Positions 60,772 to 64,000 of a DNA stretch of 64,000 nucleotides are shown piece after piece. A program made the translations under genes and the position numbers. Location: positions 310,001-374,000 of the forward strand of contig NZ_JAJVDH010000003.1 of the NCBI RefSeq assembly GCF_022758145.1, given 5' to 3'. Each line of letters starts with the position of its first letter. Positions within the stretch are counted from its first letter, which is position 1. This DNA comes from Pontibacter vulgaris. Its GTDB lineage: Bacteria; Bacteroidota; Bacteroidia; Cytophagales; Hymenobacteraceae. The notes below the pieces were generated by a model, which did not search any database, had not been told where the DNA came from, and saw only the letters and a program-made list of their open reading frames with translations.

Positions 60772-62571
60772 ATGAAAAAAATTACTGTTGCCCTTGGCCT
60801 GTTTGCTGCACTCGCTTTTAGCCCCGCCGCTATGGCCGCTAAAAACCCTGAGCTAACGTACCAGGTAAACCTGAACGACCGTACCGACGATCGTTTCAAA
60901 GTAACACTGAATGTAAAAGGCCTGAAAGCCGACAATAACATTTACCAGTTTGCATCTACCGCACCCGGCACTTACCAGACCATGGATATCGGCCGCTTTG
61001 TAAGTGCGTTTAAAGCATTCGATAAAAAAGGCCGCGAGCTGGAAGTGAAGCAGATCAGCACCAACCAGTGGCAGTTAAGCAAGCCAGAGAAAGTACGAAA
61101 AATAACCTACCAGGTAGCCGAAACATGGGATACCAAAGTGGATAAGAACATGATCTACCGCATGTGCGGCACTTCTTTAGAGCAGGACCACGCGCTTATT
61201 AACGGGCAGGGTGTATTCGGTTATGTAAAAGGCCTGCAAGCTGCTCCTTTAAAAGTAAAGCTGGATTACCCGCAGGAATGGCTGATTGGCACCGCCCTTA
61301 AACCAGACACCAAAGGTTATTATACTGCTGATAATTACGACCAGATCGTGGATTCTCCTATACTTCTGGGTAACCTTACAAAAGCAGAAACCAAGTATAA
61401 AGGCACTACCATCGATATTTATACTTACTCTAAAACGGGTATGGTAAAGTCTGAGGACCTGATGGCCAACATGACTGCCATGCTGGGCGCCGCCAATGCC
61501 TTCGTAGTAAATTTCCCGGTAGACCGTTATACTTTCCTATACCATTTTGAAGACCAGGATTGGGGAGCATGGGAACATTCGTACAGCTCAGAGTATGTTT
61601 TTAAAGAAGCTCCGCTTACGCCTGAGTTTGCCAGCCGCATCACTGATGTTGCCGCGCACGAATTCTTTCACATTATCACCCCTCTCAACATCCATTCTGA
61701 GATCATAGAGCGCTTTAACTTCGAAACGCCAACTCCGTCGCAGCACCTTTGGCTGTATGAGGGCACAACCGAATGGGCTTCGGATATGATGCAGCTGCGT
61801 GGCCGCTTAATTGATCTGCCAACCTACCTCGGCGACCTGCGTGAAAAACTATACTTCGACGACCGCATGGACAAGAACTATAGCCTCCAAAAGCTCTCTT
61901 TAACTTCTTACACCCCTGAGGGCCAGAAGCAATATGGCAACATTTATAACCGCGGAGCACTAACTGCTGCATTACTTGATATCCGTTTGCTCGAATTATC
62001 GGGTGGTAAGCGTGGCCTGCGCGAGGTTATAAATGAGCTATCAAAAGAGTATGGCCCTAAAAAGGCTTTCCCTGAAAATAAATTCTTCGACCTTTTTACC
62101 GCTAAAACCTACCCTGAGATTGGCGACTTCTTTAACCGCTATGTAAAAAATGCGGAGCCGCTTCCTGTAGAAGAATATTATGGCAAACTGGGCATCTCTT
62201 ACAAACCATCTGTTAAAACCGGCAAAAAAGTACCGGCTCTGGGCTATGATTTTGGCTTTGAAGATGGCAAACTGATGTTCACTAAAGTAAGTGATGAAAT
62301 ACTAAAAGCAGGCCTGAAAGACGGTGATGTGCTTGTAGCCAAAGATGGCGTAAACATTACCCTGCAAAATGCACAACAGGAGCTTGGCAAGTTAATGGCC
62401 GCTAAACCAGGCGATACGCATACTTACACTGTGCTGCGTAATGGCAAAGAAGTACAGGTAAAAACTACTGTTCTTGAAAAAGAAGAAGAGAAAAAGCATT
62501 TGTTTGAGATAAACGAACAGGCAACCCCGCAACAGCTTGCTCTGCGCAACGCCTGGATGCAGAATTTATAA
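60772..62571 (+). CDS. M61-family glycyl aminopeptidase with PDZ domain
   Basis: A 599-residue exported peptidase. Signal peptide about 1-22 (ending AMAA), an N-terminal beta domain, the M61 catalytic domain with zinc motif VAAHEFFHIITP (HExxH about 296-300) and LWLYEGTTEWA (third ligand), then a PDZ domain (about 490-575, LKDGDVLVAKDG) for protein or peptide binding. It acts in the periplasm on Gly- or Ala-starting peptides in known members. A perfect-stem terminator follows. Confidence 0.92.
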   Translation: MKKITVALGLFAALAFSPAAMAAKNPELTYQVNLNDRTDDRFKVTLNVKGLKADNNIYQFASTAPGTYQTMDIGRFVSAFKAFDKKGRELEVKQISTNQWQLSKPEKVRKITYQVAETWDTKVDKNMIYRMCGTSLEQDHALINGQGVFGYVKGLQAAPLKVKLDYPQEWLIGTALKPDTKGYYTADNYDQIVDSPILLGNLTKAETKYKGTTIDIYTYSKTGMVKSEDLMANMTAMLGAANAFVVNFPVDRYTFLYHFEDQDWGAWEHSYSSEYVFKEAPLTPEFASRITDVAAHEFFHIITPLNIHSEIIERFNFETPTPSQHLWLYEGTTEWASDMMQLRGRLIDLPTYLGDLREKLYFDDRMDKNYSLQKLSLTSYTPEGQKQYGNIYNRGALTAALLDIRLLELSGGKRGLREVINELSKEYGPKKAFPENKFFDLFTAKTYPEIGDFFNRYVKNAEPLPVEEYYGKLGISYKPSVKTGKKVPALGYDFGFEDGKLMFTKVSDEILKAGLKDGDVLVAKDGVNITLQNAQQELGKLMAAKPGDTHTYTVLRNGKEVQVKTTVLEKEEEKKHLFEINEQATPQQLALRNAWMQNL

Positions 62572-62589
62572 GTTTAATTTTCCTGTTTT

Positions 62590-62626
62590 AAAGCCGCTGT
62601 AACGCTTGTTGCAGCGGCTTTTTTTA
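62590..62626 (+). terminator. Terminator of the M61 peptidase gene
   Basis: AAAGCCGCTG (62590-62599) pairs with CAGCGGCTTT (62612-62621), then T's. Confidence 0.85.
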
Positions 62627-62686
62627 TGGAATACATGGAATGATTTTTTACGTACCTGCGTCTACTAATGACACCTTGCGTTAAAG

Positions 62687-63727
62687 ATGAACAGAATTAC
62701 GTTATACTTGCTGCTGCCAATAATCGGGTTATTTCTCTCTGCCTCCTTATCCGGTTTTATTTCTGAAGCCCCGAAAAAGGATCATACCCGCATTGCTTTT
62801 GGCTCGTGTAACAACCAGAACGAGGCTCAGCCACTCTGGCCATCGGTGCTCGAATCCGATCCTGATTTATGGCTTTGGCTTGGCGATAATATTTATGCTG
62901 ATACCCAGGATACTGCCCGGCTCCGCAGCATGTATCAGCAGCAATTGCAAAACTCCGGCTATAGCAAACTGTTAAAGAAAGTACCAGTTACCGGCATCTG
63001 GGACGACCACGATTTTGGCTACGACAACGCCGGAAAAGAGTCTGCTATAAAAGTATACAGCCAGCAGCTTTTTCTTGATTTTATGAATGTGCCGAAAGAC
63101 GATTCTGTACGCACGCAGCAAGGCATTTACCGGACTTACACGTTAGGCAAAGGTGATAAGAAAGTGAAGATACTGTTACTGGATGTGCGCTATTTCCGGG
63201 ACAAACTAAAAACGATGCAGGGCTTATACTTGCGCAATAATACCGGCGATGTGCTGGGCGAAGCGCAGTGGAAATGGCTGGAAAAAGAACTTACAAATTC
63301 AGATGCCCGGGTACACATTATTGCCAGTGGTTTACAGATTTTACCCACAGGCATGGTCTATACTAACTGGTCTGCCTTTCCGGGAGCTCGCAAGCGCCTG
63401 CTCACATTACTTGAGAAAACAAAACCGGCTATTCCAGTGCTGCTTTCCGGTGATCGCCATGTTGGCGAACTTTCTAAAATCGAGCTGAAAGGCTATACTT
63501 CTCCGGTTTACGAAATCACCTCCAGCGGCATGACACACTTTCGCCAGCCTAAAAAAAGTGGTAATATTTTTCGTGTAGGCGAGCAAATAGGTGCCCTCAA
63601 TTTCGGTGTACTGGATATCGAATGGGAAAAAGATAAAACCATACTTACCATGCAGGTTAAGGGCCTGGAAAACAAAACGCTGCTGGAGAAAAAGATAGAG
63701 TATGATAAGGAGCAGCAGGCACTATGA
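62687..63727 (+). CDS. PhoD-like alkaline phosphatase/phosphodiesterase
   Basis: A 346-residue exported metallophosphatase of the PhoD type. Signal peptide about 1-24, then RIAFGSCNNQNEAQPLW, metal ligands in LWLGDNIYAD (about 64-73) and GIWDDHDFGYDNAGK (about 105-119), a long insert with RYFRDKL, and VLLSGDRHVGELSK (about 256-269). It likely hydrolyses phosphate esters or diesters in the periplasm with Fe/Ca-type metals. No pho box identified. Confidence 0.9.
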   Translation: MNRITLYLLLPIIGLFLSASLSGFISEAPKKDHTRIAFGSCNNQNEAQPLWPSVLESDPDLWLWLGDNIYADTQDTARLRSMYQQQLQNSGYSKLLKKVPVTGIWDDHDFGYDNAGKESAIKVYSQQLFLDFMNVPKDDSVRTQQGIYRTYTLGKGDKKVKILLLDVRYFRDKLKTMQGLYLRNNTGDVLGEAQWKWLEKELTNSDARVHIIASGLQILPTGMVYTNWSAFPGARKRLLTLLEKTKPAIPVLLSGDRHVGELSKIELKGYTSPVYEITSSGMTHFRQPKKSGNIFRVGEQIGALNFGVLDIEWEKDKTILTMQVKGLENKTLLEKKIEYDKEQQAL

Positions 63728-64000
63728 CGTATCTCTGACTAATACTTAATTTCTCCTAGCTGTAGAAAATTTATTTCAACTCCTTTTTCTGTTATGCCAC
63801 TGGTTTGTATTTCTTGCTGTCTTCCCGAGCGTTAGCCGAGTTATGTTGCTTTGATCAGGGCTTTTCGCCTCGCCGGCTGGGCCTCACTTTTCTCCTTGAT
63901 GAGAAAGTCTAAAAGGAGCCCCTGCACCCCTGTAAGCAAAAGAATCAAGACAATTCGTTTATCGAGGGCCCCTACCCCCACTCGCTGAACGCTCAAACAT
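63728..64000 (+). repeat. Repeat-rich end region, repeat A copy 2
   Basis: After a short spacer, CCGAGCGTTAGCCGAG (63826-63841) echoes the motif at 16094-16109, and 63863-64000 is a direct copy of repeat A at 7335-7473, continuing to the window end. No gene is seen; the repeat is cut by the edge. Confidence 0.85.

Overview
The window comes from a Bacteroidota chromosome, most likely Cytophagales and probably Hymenobacteraceae (Pontibacter-like; the genus is an inference). Supporting evidence: two proteins with type IX secretion (T9SS) C-terminal sorting tails, SusC/TonB-type outer-membrane receptors with carboxypeptidase-D-like plugs, LytS/LytTR two-component pairs, -7 promoter boxes of the TAnnTTTG type, and almost no Shine-Dalgarno sequences. 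Most of the window is ordinary housekeeping and envelope gene content with moderate GC and many short convergent or single-gene units closed by strong hairpin terminators.

Layout. 1-6.3 kb: a truncated TonB receptor with a DtxR-like operator, an ABC exporter pair, two identical tRNA-Lys genes with their own promoters and terminators, a TPR/SH3 protein and an outer-membrane barrel protein. 6.3-17.3 kb: SDR oxidoreductase, a repeat-rich gap, rlmD, thiL, comEC with a GNAT gene, phoH, a SAM hydroxide adenosyltransferase, a monooxygenase, a second repeat-rich gap, hscB and tRNA-Leu. 17.3-19.6 kb: an AT-rich accessory island next to tRNA-Leu, with a two-gene HEPN-TIR operon (the best candidate for a poorly described defence system) and a decayed gene interrupted by palindromic repeats. 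19.6-28.4 kb: a TonB-linked barrel receptor, a MITE-like element, a LytS/LytTR pair, HxlR with a divergent reductase, an AraC-type regulator with an SDR, and a lipoprotein/barrel pair. 28.8-36.4 kb: small unknowns, then a tightly overlapped signalling operon (giant hybrid kinase, CheR, CheB, receiver-kinase). 36.5-48 kb: cupin, M3 peptidase, acyltransferase and two large T9SS exoproteins. 48-52.5 kb: response regulator, PAS/GAF kinase, ElaA-like GNAT, DUF3820 and YceI proteins. 52.7-64 kb: glgX, small proteins, an APC permease under a SAM-I riboswitch, a META lipoprotein, a very unusual Arg/Gly/Tyr/Asp-rich disordered protein, glyoxalase-fold, M61 peptidase and PhoD-like phosphatase genes, ending inside a repeat that also occurs at 7.3 kb.

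Across the window a short non-palindromic word, AAGTATAA (reverse complement TTATACTT), occurs far more often than chance, in both strands and in both genes and gaps. It is thin in the HEPN-TIR island and absent from one T9SS gene. It behaves like a genome-wide signature (uptake, segregation or repeat-type word) and is the most striking signal not tied to a gene. All function calls are from reading the sequence; no database search was run.
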